DNA from: Lachnospiraceae bacterium | GTDB lineage: Bacteria > Bacillota > Clostridia > Lachnospirales > Lachnospiraceae | Length of the DNA: 64,000 nt | Assembly: GCA_910575605.1 (NCBI GenBank) | Contig: CAJTEW010000004.1 | Coordinates: forward strand, 1-64,000 | Direction of reading: 5' to 3' | In this document: one piece after another, positions 26,688 through 35,500 of the stretch | How positions within the stretch are numbered: the first letter of the stretch is position 1 | Layout: every line of letters begins with the position of its first letter | The notes under the pieces: generated by a model | What the model saw: only the letters and a program-made list of their open reading frames with translations | Told to the model about the DNA's origin: nothing | Databases searched by the model: none | Made by a program: the position numbers and the translations under genes

Positions 26688-27662
26688 TCAGAATAATTGG
26701 AATCTATCAATTGCACTCCCAAAACAACCAGCAAAACCATCTTGCCCATCAGTTGTTTCATCGTCGAACTGCCAGGCATAATAAGGTGAATTAAGAGGGG
26801 CTACGCGATACTGAGCTTTCTGATAACCAAATTTAGATATTATATCAGAAGGGGTTTCATAATATACACGAATTGCATCAATGGCCTGACCATTACCAGC
26901 ATATCCGTTATTAAAGTCATTCCAATTATATCCGGTTACCCATGGAAGCCAGCCTCCACCAATAACATGTACTTGATATTTAATTTTGCCTTTATTTACC
27001 TTAATAGCCACATTTGCTATACGCTTGCCGACAGCACCAGCAAAATCATCTAAATTAGTTACTTCTGGAAGAACTGTGCCATTTGTAAGCTGCACAGCAT
27101 ATGTAAATACGATGCCTGGATTACCTGTATTTGATACTGGTGATGTTGGACTAGTAACAGAATTAACCGGAATATTAACATTTTCACCCATCAGCTGTCT
27201 GATTCTTGCAATAAAATATGCCTTTGCAGAGGATGCTCCGCCATGAATTTCAACTGAACGGTGAGGACATGCAGTTGCATATACCTCCTGATGTAATCTG
27301 ATTGTAGACGTGTTTGGTACAATATTATACTGTCTGCATTTCTGTGCTGCTAATTGTAATGCTTTTTCTTCGTTTGATTTAAATATTTTTATATCTCCCA
27401 TACTCTGACAAACTTCAATAGAAAGATAATTTGAATTTCCATCATACTGACCACAATGCCAAGCCATGTTGTGATCATCTTCAGCCTGTAATATTCCATC
27501 ACTGGCAATATAGTAGTGTGCGAACCCATTTCCTAAATCGTGTGTTGGAAGCCAGTTTCTGTAAAATGCTGTGTTAGCATTTTCACTGCCAGCATCATTG
27601 TGGATAAAAATCCCAATAGGGTTTCTGCCTCTTTTTCCTGCAATTCCTTTACAAATACTCAT
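26688..27662 (-). CDS. N-acetylmuramoyl-L-alanine amidase (tail-module lysin)
   Basis: A 324-aa phage-type lysin. Residues about 1-170 form an amidase_2 domain with zinc-type histidines (GIFIHNDAGS, NMAWHCG, and the C-terminal YATACPHRSVEIHG). The rest (about 195-324) is a repeat-like wall-binding region with GGGWLPWVTGYNW and DAIRVYY, similar to tryptophan-rich clostridial wall modules. It cuts the bond between muramic acid and the stem peptide, for cell lysis and particle release. Unusually it lies inside the invertible region of the shufflon, so its orientation may change with large inversions. Confidence 0.88.
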   Translation of the reverse strand: MSICKGIAGKRGRNPIGIFIHNDAGSENANTAFYRNWLPTHDLGNGFAHYYIASDGILQAEDDHNMAWHCGQYDGNSNYLSIEVCQSMGDIKIFKSNEEKALQLAAQKCRQYNIVPNTSTIRLHQEVYATACPHRSVEIHGGASSAKAYFIARIRQLMGENVNIPVNSVTSPTSPVSNTGNPGIVFTYAVQLTNGTVLPEVTNLDDFAGAVGKRIANVAIKVNKGKIKYQVHVIGGGWLPWVTGYNWNDFNNGYAGNGQAIDAIRVYYETPSDIISKFGYQKAQYRVAPLNSPYYAWQFDDETTDGQDGFAGCFGSAIDRFQLF

Positions 27663-27677
27663 TTAAATTACCTCTTT

Positions 27678-27716
27678 TCTTTAAAGAAAAGAGCCAAGTT
27701 TTGTACTTAGCTCTTA
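27678..27716 (-). terminator. terminator after the recombinase gene
   Basis: AAGAGCCAAGT (27689-27699) pairs with ACTTAGCTCTT (27705-27715) with one mismatch, and TTTTCTTT follows on the leftward strand. It separates the recombinase from the amidase. Confidence 0.75.
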
Positions 27717-27724
27717 ACTATTTT

Positions 27725-28720
27725 TTATACAATATATCGTTTATGATTGTAGCGGACATTTTCCTGTGAAACTTTTGCATATATCATAGTAGTATCTAAT
27801 TTTTCATGTCCCAATATTTTTTGTACTTCAGTTACATTCATACCTCTATTTAAAGCATCCGTAGCAGTAGTATGACGGATGAGATGGGGATACAGATTTC
27901 TTCCTATTTTTGAATGTTCACCAATTATACGAATCGCCCGTTCTATTCCTGTTTTGCTTAAACGCTGATAAGGAGCCCGCTCAGATACGATTAGTGCCTG
28001 ATTATTATCTTTTCTTGCCGCCAGGTATCTTTTTAATGCAACCTCTGCCTTTGCATTTACATATGAAATACGATGTTTACTTCCCTTGCCAAATAAATGG
28101 ACTTCTCCTGTATCGAAATCAATATCCCCTTTGTTTAAATTGACCATTTCGGATACACGGCATCCAGTACTGTAAAATAGTTCGATAATTGCTTTGTCAC
28201 GATATGTTTTGCAGCCATATCTAACAAGTTCCAGCTCAATATCACTTAAAGGTTCTCTTGGTTTTTCTTCAAATCTAATGGGCTGTATCTGTTTACAAGG
28301 ATTCTTTGAAATATATTCCTCATTTTTACACCATTCTAAAAAAGTATTAATTACCAGCCGTTTTCCATCTAAAGAATGATTGGAAATCTTTCGTCTTTGT
28401 TGAAGTTGATATAAATAGGCCCTGATATCATTGGCAGTTATTTGTTCTAGTGGTTTTTCGATATGTGAAAAGAAATCTTTTAAATATAAATCATATATTT
28501 TCAGTGTACCAGAACTGAGACCTTCAATTTTTTTAGATATCATGTAAACTTTGTAACAATGAGGAATAATGTTTTCATATGATATGAGCTCAGTCCGCCG
28601 GTTTTCTATACTGTAATCATTTACAAATATCTCTAATTCTTGTAATACAACTTTTAAATTATCATCTGAAATTTTTCCATTTAATTTTGTAACAAAATTT
28701 TTAGCAAATGTTCCTTCCAT
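27725..28720 (-). CDS. tyrosine recombinase (probable shufflon invertase)
   Basis: About 331 aa. N-terminal SAM-like DNA-binding domain (about 65-150) and C-terminal catalytic domain with all key residues: Arg in TGCRVSEMV, Lys in GKGSKHR, HLIRHT (H and R), GHEKLDTTMIYA (H and nucleophile Tyr). I placed the start at 28720 after AGAGGT; longer upstream starts run into cassette C. It is XerC/D- and Rci-like. Because it is enclosed by four copies of an 18-bp site flanking fibre tips, and no att duplication was found, I infer that it inverts the fibre segments. A role in integration cannot be excluded. Confidence 0.85.
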   Translation of the reverse strand: MEGTFAKNFVTKLNGKISDDNLKVVLQELEIFVNDYSIENRRTELISYENIIPHCYKVYMISKKIEGLSSGTLKIYDLYLKDFFSHIEKPLEQITANDIRAYLYQLQQRRKISNHSLDGKRLVINTFLEWCKNEEYISKNPCKQIQPIRFEEKPREPLSDIELELVRYGCKTYRDKAIIELFYSTGCRVSEMVNLNKGDIDFDTGEVHLFGKGSKHRISYVNAKAEVALKRYLAARKDNNQALIVSERAPYQRLSKTGIERAIRIIGEHSKIGRNLYPHLIRHTTATDALNRGMNVTEVQKILGHEKLDTTMIYAKVSQENVRYNHKRYIV

Positions 28721-28789
28721 AATACATACCTCTGTTCGGAATAATATATTAATATATTCTCCAAACACTTGTTTTGCTTTTGTGAAATT

Positions 28790-29194
28790 ATGGAAGGGAT
28801 GTTTATAATAAAAGGATTGGATAATGAACAAAATAGCAAGTTAGTATATTCCACAAATGAGGTGCAGATAGGCATTGCAGACGGAAACAAACCTGTATAT
28901 CGAAAAATTGTAAAAATCCCCATGACATACTTTGTGAATGTGTCATCCGGGTACGCAAATTTAGCACAAGGAATCGGAGTATTAACAAAAGAAATACTTT
29001 TTCTTAATGCATATGCATATAGGTCCAGCGACGGTCGTACTGACCCCCTGCCCTATAGTGGTAATGGCACTGTGTCTACATGGCTTACACATACATTTAC
29101 AAAAAACGGTGAAACAGTGTTAAACTTTGCTAATAAGATCGAGTGGGGTTCTGCCTACACGCTAATTGTTACGATTGAATATACAAAATTGTAG
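28790..29194 (+). pseudogene. tail-fibre tip cassette C, with its own ATG
   Basis: From the shared site (NEQNSKLVYST) it reads 123 codons to VTIEYTKL. It shares the tip layout seen in the expressed fibre: STNEVQIGIADGNKPVYRK versus STAETAIGTWTDGRTIYRK, so C and the present tip are homologues. It faces right. An ATG at 28790 lies in frame 11 codons before the site, so a short protein of about 134 aa could be made alone, but it lacks the fibre N-terminus. Inversion of 28824-29573 would swap it with the present tip. Confidence 0.75.
28824..28841 (+). repeat. shufflon crossover site C
   Basis: ATGAACAAAATAGCAAGT, rightward; two differences from sites A, B and D. Both differences fall in coding codons (Q for L, AAG for AAA). 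Confidence 0.75.
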
Positions 29195-29223
29195 TATATC
29201 TAAACTTTGTAAAGAACTATATA

Positions 29224-29727
29224 CTATGACTTTATGTATTCCATTACTACAACCGCGGAATATTTATTATTACCTGCAGCATGATATAATACGATATTTG
29301 TATTATTCGCTCCAATATTAATTTGTTTTGTCACATCTGTTGAACTGATATATGGTAAAGAAACTGTAAAGTTCGATGACAATGTAGTATCTTTTGCACT
29401 TCCGTATAGGTGTACAGGTCTGTCTAAATTAGATATGCCATGTGCCCTAGTAGTAGAAGTCGCATTTGTTAACTGGCCTATGATAAAGCATTTCCGATAG
29501 ATTGTTCGGCCGTCTGTCCAAGTGCCTATTGCCGTTTCAGCAGTACTGAATATCAATTTGCTATTTAGTTCATTAACACCATTTCTTAAAGATGTGATTT
29601 GTGACTCAACTGTTGAGCCATCAGCCATAGAAACAAGTGTTGCCAAAGTTCTAGGTAATAATTTTACATACCCAGTGGCTGTCTTTATTAATAAATATCC
29701 CCTTTTTATTGTACTTAAAATGGCCAT
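29224..29727 (-). CDS. tail fibre protein, currently expressed form
   Basis: A 167-aa protein with a constant N-terminal half (MAILSTIKRGYLLIKTATGY, then KLLPRTLATLVSMADGSTVE, typical of phage fibre attachment segments) and a variable C-terminal half beginning at NELNSK (residue 52) and ending VVMEYIKS. The border falls on the crossover site at 29556. It follows the 285-aa gene by three bases and is the last gene of the tail operon. Inferred role: adhesion to the target cell surface, with the tip changed by inversion. Confidence 0.8.
   Translation of the reverse strand: MAILSTIKRGYLLIKTATGYVKLLPRTLATLVSMADGSTVESQITSLRNGVNELNSKLIFSTAETAIGTWTDGRTIYRKCFIIGQLTNATSTTRAHGISNLDRPVHLYGSAKDTTLSSNFTVSLPYISSTDVTKQINIGANNTNIVLYHAAGNNKYSAVVVMEYIKS
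29556..29573 (-). repeat. shufflon crossover site D (within the fibre gene)
   Basis: Leftward ATGAACTAAATAGCAAAT, in frame inside the fibre gene. This is the join between constant and variable parts. Confidence 0.8.
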
Positions 29728-29730
29728 ATT

Positions 29731-30588
29731 CTATATCACCTCTTCCAAAGCCGGATACTCGATTTTTATATCCTTCACTTCATTTATTGATTTACAGGCA
29801 TAAATTTGTTCTTTGTATTCCTGCATATGATTCATATAAGGGGATACAAATGACTTAACAATAAGACTTAAAGTAAGAAAATCGGATTCTGTGAAAGGCT
29901 CATATTTTTCTTTTTTTGCGTGCCATTCTAACGGTGAATTTTGGCCGGCTTCTTTTAAAATAGTATGATGCATATAATTTAAAGACATTTCTGTCTGGTC
30001 TTCTTCTGTAACACCATAGCGTTTTCCGTTAAATTCCACATATGAGTTTTCAAGAAAATCGGCAAAATACCTTTTGTTTTCTTCTTGTTTATAGCGTTTC
30101 CATCCATCCAGATCCAGGGAAGTAATATCTATAATTCCTGTCTGCCTTTTTATATCATTAATTTGTTCTTCAAAGCTGGGATGTTCGAGTATTGCAATGA
30201 TAAAGTCTACAGGAACTTCTTTAGATACAATGTCATATACAGCATCATAATGTACTGTCTGTTTCTCAATAATATCATTACCGTTGTCATCCTGTCCAAG
30301 AATTACATTTATTGCTTCATCATATGCCTCTTTAATTAACTTTTGCTCATTTTTGATGATTGTACCTTTTTCTATAGAAACAGTGGTACGTTTCATACCG
30401 CCTAAATCCCTATGCTCAATTACATTTTTATCATCATCCAATATATCAATATATTGAATGACTGCATTTCCAAAAAAATCTTTAATTTCATTAAATTCTT
30501 TGTCTAGAAACTTTACAATAAGAGAATTTGTAACGGAATAATTATAAACTTCTGCCTCATTTCCGTTTGGTAATCTAATATATTTCAT
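29731..30588 (-). CDS. tail-module protein, possible fibre chaperone (DUF4376-like end)
   Basis: A 285-aa protein, not recognised with certainty. It starts MKYIRLPNGNEAEVYNYSVT. The C-terminal 70 residues (SPLEWHAKKEKYEPFTESDF, then a coiled helix) resemble the DUF4376-type end found in proteins beside phage tail fibres, some of which are assembly chaperones. It lies between the DUF859-type gene and the fibre gene. It follows a strong terminator hairpin (30612-30645), so its transcription may depend on readthrough or a promoter I could not see. Confidence 0.55.
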   Translation of the reverse strand: MKYIRLPNGNEAEVYNYSVTNSLIVKFLDKEFNEIKDFFGNAVIQYIDILDDDKNVIEHRDLGGMKRTTVSIEKGTIIKNEQKLIKEAYDEAINVILGQDDNGNDIIEKQTVHYDAVYDIVSKEVPVDFIIAILEHPSFEEQINDIKRQTGIIDITSLDLDGWKRYKQEENKRYFADFLENSYVEFNGKRYGVTEEDQTEMSLNYMHHTILKEAGQNSPLEWHAKKEKYEPFTESDFLTLSLIVKSFVSPYMNHMQEYKEQIYACKSINEVKDIKIEYPALEEVI

Positions 30589-30605
30589 GTTTTTTCCCCT
30601 TTCTT

Positions 30606-30645
30606 TGAAAAAAGGTTATCACATAAATTTTGCTGTGATAACCTT
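30606..30645 (-). terminator. intrinsic terminator inside the tail operon
   Basis: AAGGTTATCACA (30612-30623) pairs perfectly with TGTGATAACCTT (30634-30645) around a ten-base loop; leftward it is followed by TTTTTTC. It separates the main tail genes from the fibre genes. Confidence 0.85.
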
Positions 30646-30653
30646 AAATATAA

Positions 30654-32507
30654 TTATTCTTCTTTAAACCATAAACCGCCGGTTATCTGATTGGCCGGCT
30701 CACTTTTATTACAGGATATAAAACTATTCAATGTTTCAAATACATTTCTTATGTTTCCATACACATCCTTTGCGGACATATCGCCGCCCACCTGCAGCTT
30801 TGCGGAAGTATTTGAAAAATTGGGAACAGCGTCTATAGTGGTTAAACCACCTTCAAATACATACATAGGTGCAATTCCCGTGGATACGGCAACAACGGTA
30901 GACTCACTAAATAAGTCATCACCTACTAAAAACTCTACATTATATGACTTAGATGAATCTAAGGTCAAAAAGGTACTGTTATTGTAAACAGCTTGTTTAT
31001 CATTACCAGAGTCTGTGAATGTCGGAGCGATAGAAGTATATGTGGCGGGAAAGCTTTTCCCTGCTTCGCAATATCTGTATTTCAATGTTAGATTTTTATT
31101 TTTTTCAATGTTACTAATTGACAGCCTGGAATAAAAACCCGTAAACAATACAGAGGTTTGAGCTTCATAATCATTCATTCTTTTTAAGGTTATTGTACTT
31201 ATAAACGGTTTGTGATATGGAAGGATATAAAAGGATTTTGAGATTTTACCAGAATTATTGCCTCTGCTGTCAACGGCATATACGTTTAATGTGTAGGTTC
31301 CTGCTGTTCCAAATGCACCTAAGTCTATATTAACAGCAGTTGAGGATGAAAATGGCTTTTCAACTTTTTTATTAAAATTTACACTTGTAATATCACATAC
31401 ATATTTGGAAATACTTGCTGAGTTTTTAGGCACCGCTTTATTTTCAACAGTGATAATTACCTGCATATTTCCATAGTTTTCCGGCATATACACAGCACCT
31501 AACAAATTTTTAATAGCAGTAACAGTGTTTCCATAATCGTATGCAGAAAAGGTTGGGTTACTATTTGTTACTTTCATAATGCCTGTTTTTATATTAGTGT
31601 AATCAATTCCGCCTAAGGACACTCCGCAGATAATTCTATAGGGCATTTGATTTCGTGTGGGACATTTTTGATAAAGCTGGTCTGCTATAGAAGATAAATT
31701 CCAGGTATAGGATGCTGTCTGAACACTTGTGACAGATGCTATCTGCACATATGTTCCGGCTTCATCTAATACTTCCAGTTTTAAATAAGAAGCATTATTA
31801 GTATAGTTATTAAAAGCTAATATTAGATTATTTCCAATATCTATATCAATAGAGGCATTACTGATGGAAGCAATAGGGTTTGTTGTAAATGATATTTCTG
31901 AGCTTGTTGTCCAAAGGGACGAGTCGCTGCGCTGTACCTGTATTTTTATTTTATATGAAGTATTTGGACTTAAGCCAGTCTGAGTAAATGTGCCGCTTCT
32001 TGCACTTCCGGTCCACTTAGTAGTCCATGAGCCGTTATTGACAGATATATTAAGTGCTTTGACAGTATCAGAGGCTGCCCATGAAAATTCAGCAGATGTC
32101 TGAGTAACGGATGTATTTTTCCAGTTTGTTACAGAAGTATACCTGGGAATGGTTGAACAGATAAAGCTTGCATTTGCTGATAATGAGCCTGGAGATACGC
32201 CGCTTCCAAAGTAAATATATCCGCTTGCAGCAACGGACAGTGTGCCGTTAGAATTGTGTCCGACAGTAAAGGCTCTGCTTGCAACTGTCTGCCATACGTT
32301 TTGACCTACATTATAATTTAGGCTGAAGTATACATTTCCGCTGCTCTGCCCGGCACAGCTTATATTCCAGTAGGCTGTCCCAGTGTAATTATAGGAATAA
32401 TGAGAATAATCGGTTCTTCTAAATTGGAATGTAACGGTAACAACAGAAGTATTGTTTGCTATATTCAAGTTACTTTCCGAAAATAATAACCGTGTTTCGT
32501 ATGCCAA
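30654..32507 (-). CDS. DUF859-type phage minor structural protein with a fibronectin III-like domain
   Basis: A 617-aa protein starting at a TTG eight bases after GGAGGT. The first 120 residues are rich in Ser, Tyr and Asn (DYSHYSYNYTGTAYWNI). Residues about 125-210 form a fibronectin type III-like domain ending in STTNP-type strands, and the rest (FDSGNDKQAVYNNS, GAVYMPENYG) resembles the DUF859 proteins of streptococcal and clostridial phages. It is probably a baseplate or host-binding structural protein. Confidence 0.7.
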   Translation of the reverse strand: MAYETRLLFSESNLNIANNTSVVTVTFQFRRTDYSHYSYNYTGTAYWNISCAGQSSGNVYFSLNYNVGQNVWQTVASRAFTVGHNSNGTLSVAASGYIYFGSGVSPGSLSANASFICSTIPRYTSVTNWKNTSVTQTSAEFSWAASDTVKALNISVNNGSWTTKWTGSARSGTFTQTGLSPNTSYKIKIQVQRSDSSLWTTSSEISFTTNPIASISNASIDIDIGNNLILAFNNYTNNASYLKLEVLDEAGTYVQIASVTSVQTASYTWNLSSIADQLYQKCPTRNQMPYRIICGVSLGGIDYTNIKTGIMKVTNSNPTFSAYDYGNTVTAIKNLLGAVYMPENYGNMQVIITVENKAVPKNSASISKYVCDITSVNFNKKVEKPFSSSTAVNIDLGAFGTAGTYTLNVYAVDSRGNNSGKISKSFYILPYHKPFISTITLKRMNDYEAQTSVLFTGFYSRLSISNIEKNKNLTLKYRYCEAGKSFPATYTSIAPTFTDSGNDKQAVYNNSTFLTLDSSKSYNVEFLVGDDLFSESTVVAVSTGIAPMYVFEGGLTTIDAVPNFSNTSAKLQVGGDMSAKDVYGNIRNVFETLNSFISCNKSEPANQITGGLWFKEE

Positions 32508-32552
32508 AGATTGTCACCTCCATGTAAGGGATATTATCCCATTTATAAAAAT

Positions 32553-35500
32553 TTAACTGTCCCCGCCGGATTTTACAAATGCTACTCCGGATTTTGTGAC
32601 AGAGTTTTGTGTTATTACAACGGGTATGATTTTCATAGTATACGTATCGATTCCCCGTTTTGCATATAGACGTTCGGTTATAGTGGCATCTTTTTGCAGC
32701 TGGAATATCACTTCATTGTTATAATAGCCTTTAATTCCATCCGTTTTTAATGTTGCTTTTGTATTTTCGATAGGATTGGACACTTCAATACCGTCTATAT
32801 CTATATTTGTGTAAGTTTCCTGATCTGGAACATCACTGCCATCGTACATCCCTATTTTCTTAAATATCAGCTTCCAGCCTTCAGATGTCTGTATTACCTC
32901 AGATTGATTCTTCAGGCCATTTTCAACAGATTGTAAACGAGTAATATAACTATTTAGAGATAACAAAAATTCAGCTTTTGCGTTCTCTATCTTTTGGCTT
33001 AACTCATCATTGTGAATTTCAATGTTTTCGATATTATTCTGCAAACTTTCAATCTGTACGCCAAAGTCTCTTTGTGTCTGTGAAACAATAGATTGTATCT
33101 TTGCGGATTCATCCTGTATTTGCGAAGTAACAGAAGAAATGTCCTGGCGTATGGATGAAAAGTTTTCTAATATTGAGGAATCGTTTAAATAATAAGTTTT
33201 CCCTTTTTCACTTTCCTGGTATGTTCCCTGGATGTCGGAGTCAAATAAGGTAATCCAGTCACTGCCATTTTCTGACACCTGTAATCTGTGATTGTAAGAA
33301 TGTCCGTCAGTATAATTGTGCCATATTCTTATACAATCAATATCTCTGTGCAGCTCCTCCAAATCTAACTGTAAACACTGCCATTGGCCATTTCCGTTAC
33401 TTGTAACACAATCTTCTGTGTCTATACTTTCGTCTGTATAATAGGATAAATTATCAATAGAGACAATTGGTTCTCCTGTAGTGTCTTTAGCAGCAGGGAC
33501 TAATCCACGGGCAATATTTGTACCGTCTACACTTACCTGACACTCTAACCAATGATTGAGAGAACCGGCGGAGCTTCCATTCAGCCAGTCGCGTATGTAT
33601 CTAATAGAAACAAAAGGCATGTCCATTTTCTTTGTCACAGTAGATGAAATATTATCAGCCTTAACTTTGACGAAAGCAAGTTCATCTTTGGTGTTTTCTA
33701 CCTGTGCTTCTATTTCATTATCCTTTTGGATTAGGGCAGATTCGACAGAGGATACATCATCTTTTGCTGCGTATGTTGAGGATACAATCTGTTTAAACCC
33801 ATCCATATCTTGTTCAGCAAAAGAGACTTTTTCAGACAAAGTTTTTACAATTGAACCATCAGCCTTTGTCTCAAGAATATCCTCAACAGATGTAACCTTA
33901 TCTGTAATAGATCCGATAGATGTCTTATGTTCAGCAACTGTATCACGTATTACTTTAATACTTGAATTGTCATAATTATTAATTGATGTATCTATTTCTG
34001 TCTGCCATACTTTTTCAGATATAGCCTTTTCAGCTTTATCTACTGTATCAGATAGTGTGGTAAATGAATCTTTAATCTGAGTAATCTCTGACTTTATGGA
34101 ATCAATACCATCTAAAACAGTAATAGTTTTACGGTCTATGATATTAATAATGCTGCCAGTCTGGTACAGTGTGCATCGTATGCTTTGTACATTGTTATTC
34201 GGGGTAAATGAAACTGCACTTTCATCAGAAGGAGAAACATACATATTATCAAAATCGACTCCGTTTAGAGAGGTTTCTATTAAGAATCTTCCTTCGTAAG
34301 GTTCTCTTTTTTCAAGTGTTTTTACAAATGAAGAGAAAGTAATAGAAGATGGTGAGAGAGTAGTAATGGTGTTATTTTCACTGTCTATTGTATTCTCACG
34401 CTTTATCAATTCAGTAGATGCCTCTAAAATGCAGATAGATGCATTAGCTGAATCGCCATCATTTGTCTTAGACCATGTAAATCTTTTTGTCATTATGAAA
34501 GTGTCAATGGAAAATGTAAGGTTAATAAATCCTGTTGTAATATTTTTACTTCCTAGTGTGGCACCCTCTGCTATGTTTAAAATTAAGCTTCCTTTGTCTG
34601 TATCTGTAGAAGGATTGTTTATACCTACAGTCATTCCAGAGGGGAGAACAGATGTAGTTACAGATGCAGGAACTTGAATTGTGCCTTTGTATCCTGTAAA
34701 TGGAATTTCGATTAATATATTATTTTTTACAGTTCCATTAACACAGGGGATATTCTGATATTCATTTTCTATATGGACATTATAGGAAAGAGTACTATCA
34801 ATCTGTTCTTCAAGTTCAGTTATTGACTTTTGGATTTCTTTATAAGATACACCAAGGGACTGTCCGCTCTCATCCAATATTTCAGTGATGCATATTTTCC
34901 CGTTTTCATCAGTATCTACAATTTTAAAGCCGAGTCTGTCCTTTGTAATGCTGCCTTTAGCAATCATGTTATTTTGAATGATTCCGTCTGAAATTGCGGA
35001 GGGCTTTATCCCTGTGGAATCCATTAGTACGCCTGTGCCGGTTTCATCATAAAGAACGAATGTAAAATCATTGTCTGCGTCACGGCCTATTTGGATTCTT
35101 AGATTACCATTCGTATCTTTAAACTGCATCGTATTTCCAACAATCGTCATACCGCCGTCATCAGACTCAATGTTAAACTTATTAGAAGAAATCGTATCTG
35201 CTTTTAGCATTGATACCGTAATCTGTGCTGCAATTAAATCTCTGATTACAGCTTCATCAATTTCAACATTTTCTGCTGTCATTTTAATTAAATGACCTAG
35301 TTCAGCGCTTACATTGCCGGCTAATAAGTTGTCTATATTGGCAACCAAAGAACTTAAATCAAGAAATTTTCCGCTGTCAGCAATGATTTTGTCAGCAGCA
35401 ATAAGCTTTGCCTGCAGATAATCAAAGAAAGCATTTTCACCAGAAATATTAACAACATTTATCATCTTGCTGTTAAGCTCACTGACAGAAATAGTTCCTG

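Noticed and set aside
27725-28720. Recombinase as a plain phage integrase
   Set aside because: Not excluded, but its position between four inverted 18-bp sites that split fibre tips, and the lack of att repeats, make an invertase the better reading.
25800-29730. Diversity-generating retroelement
   Set aside because: No reverse transcriptase and no adenine-biased template/variable repeat pair. The variable tips are whole segments joined at a shared site.
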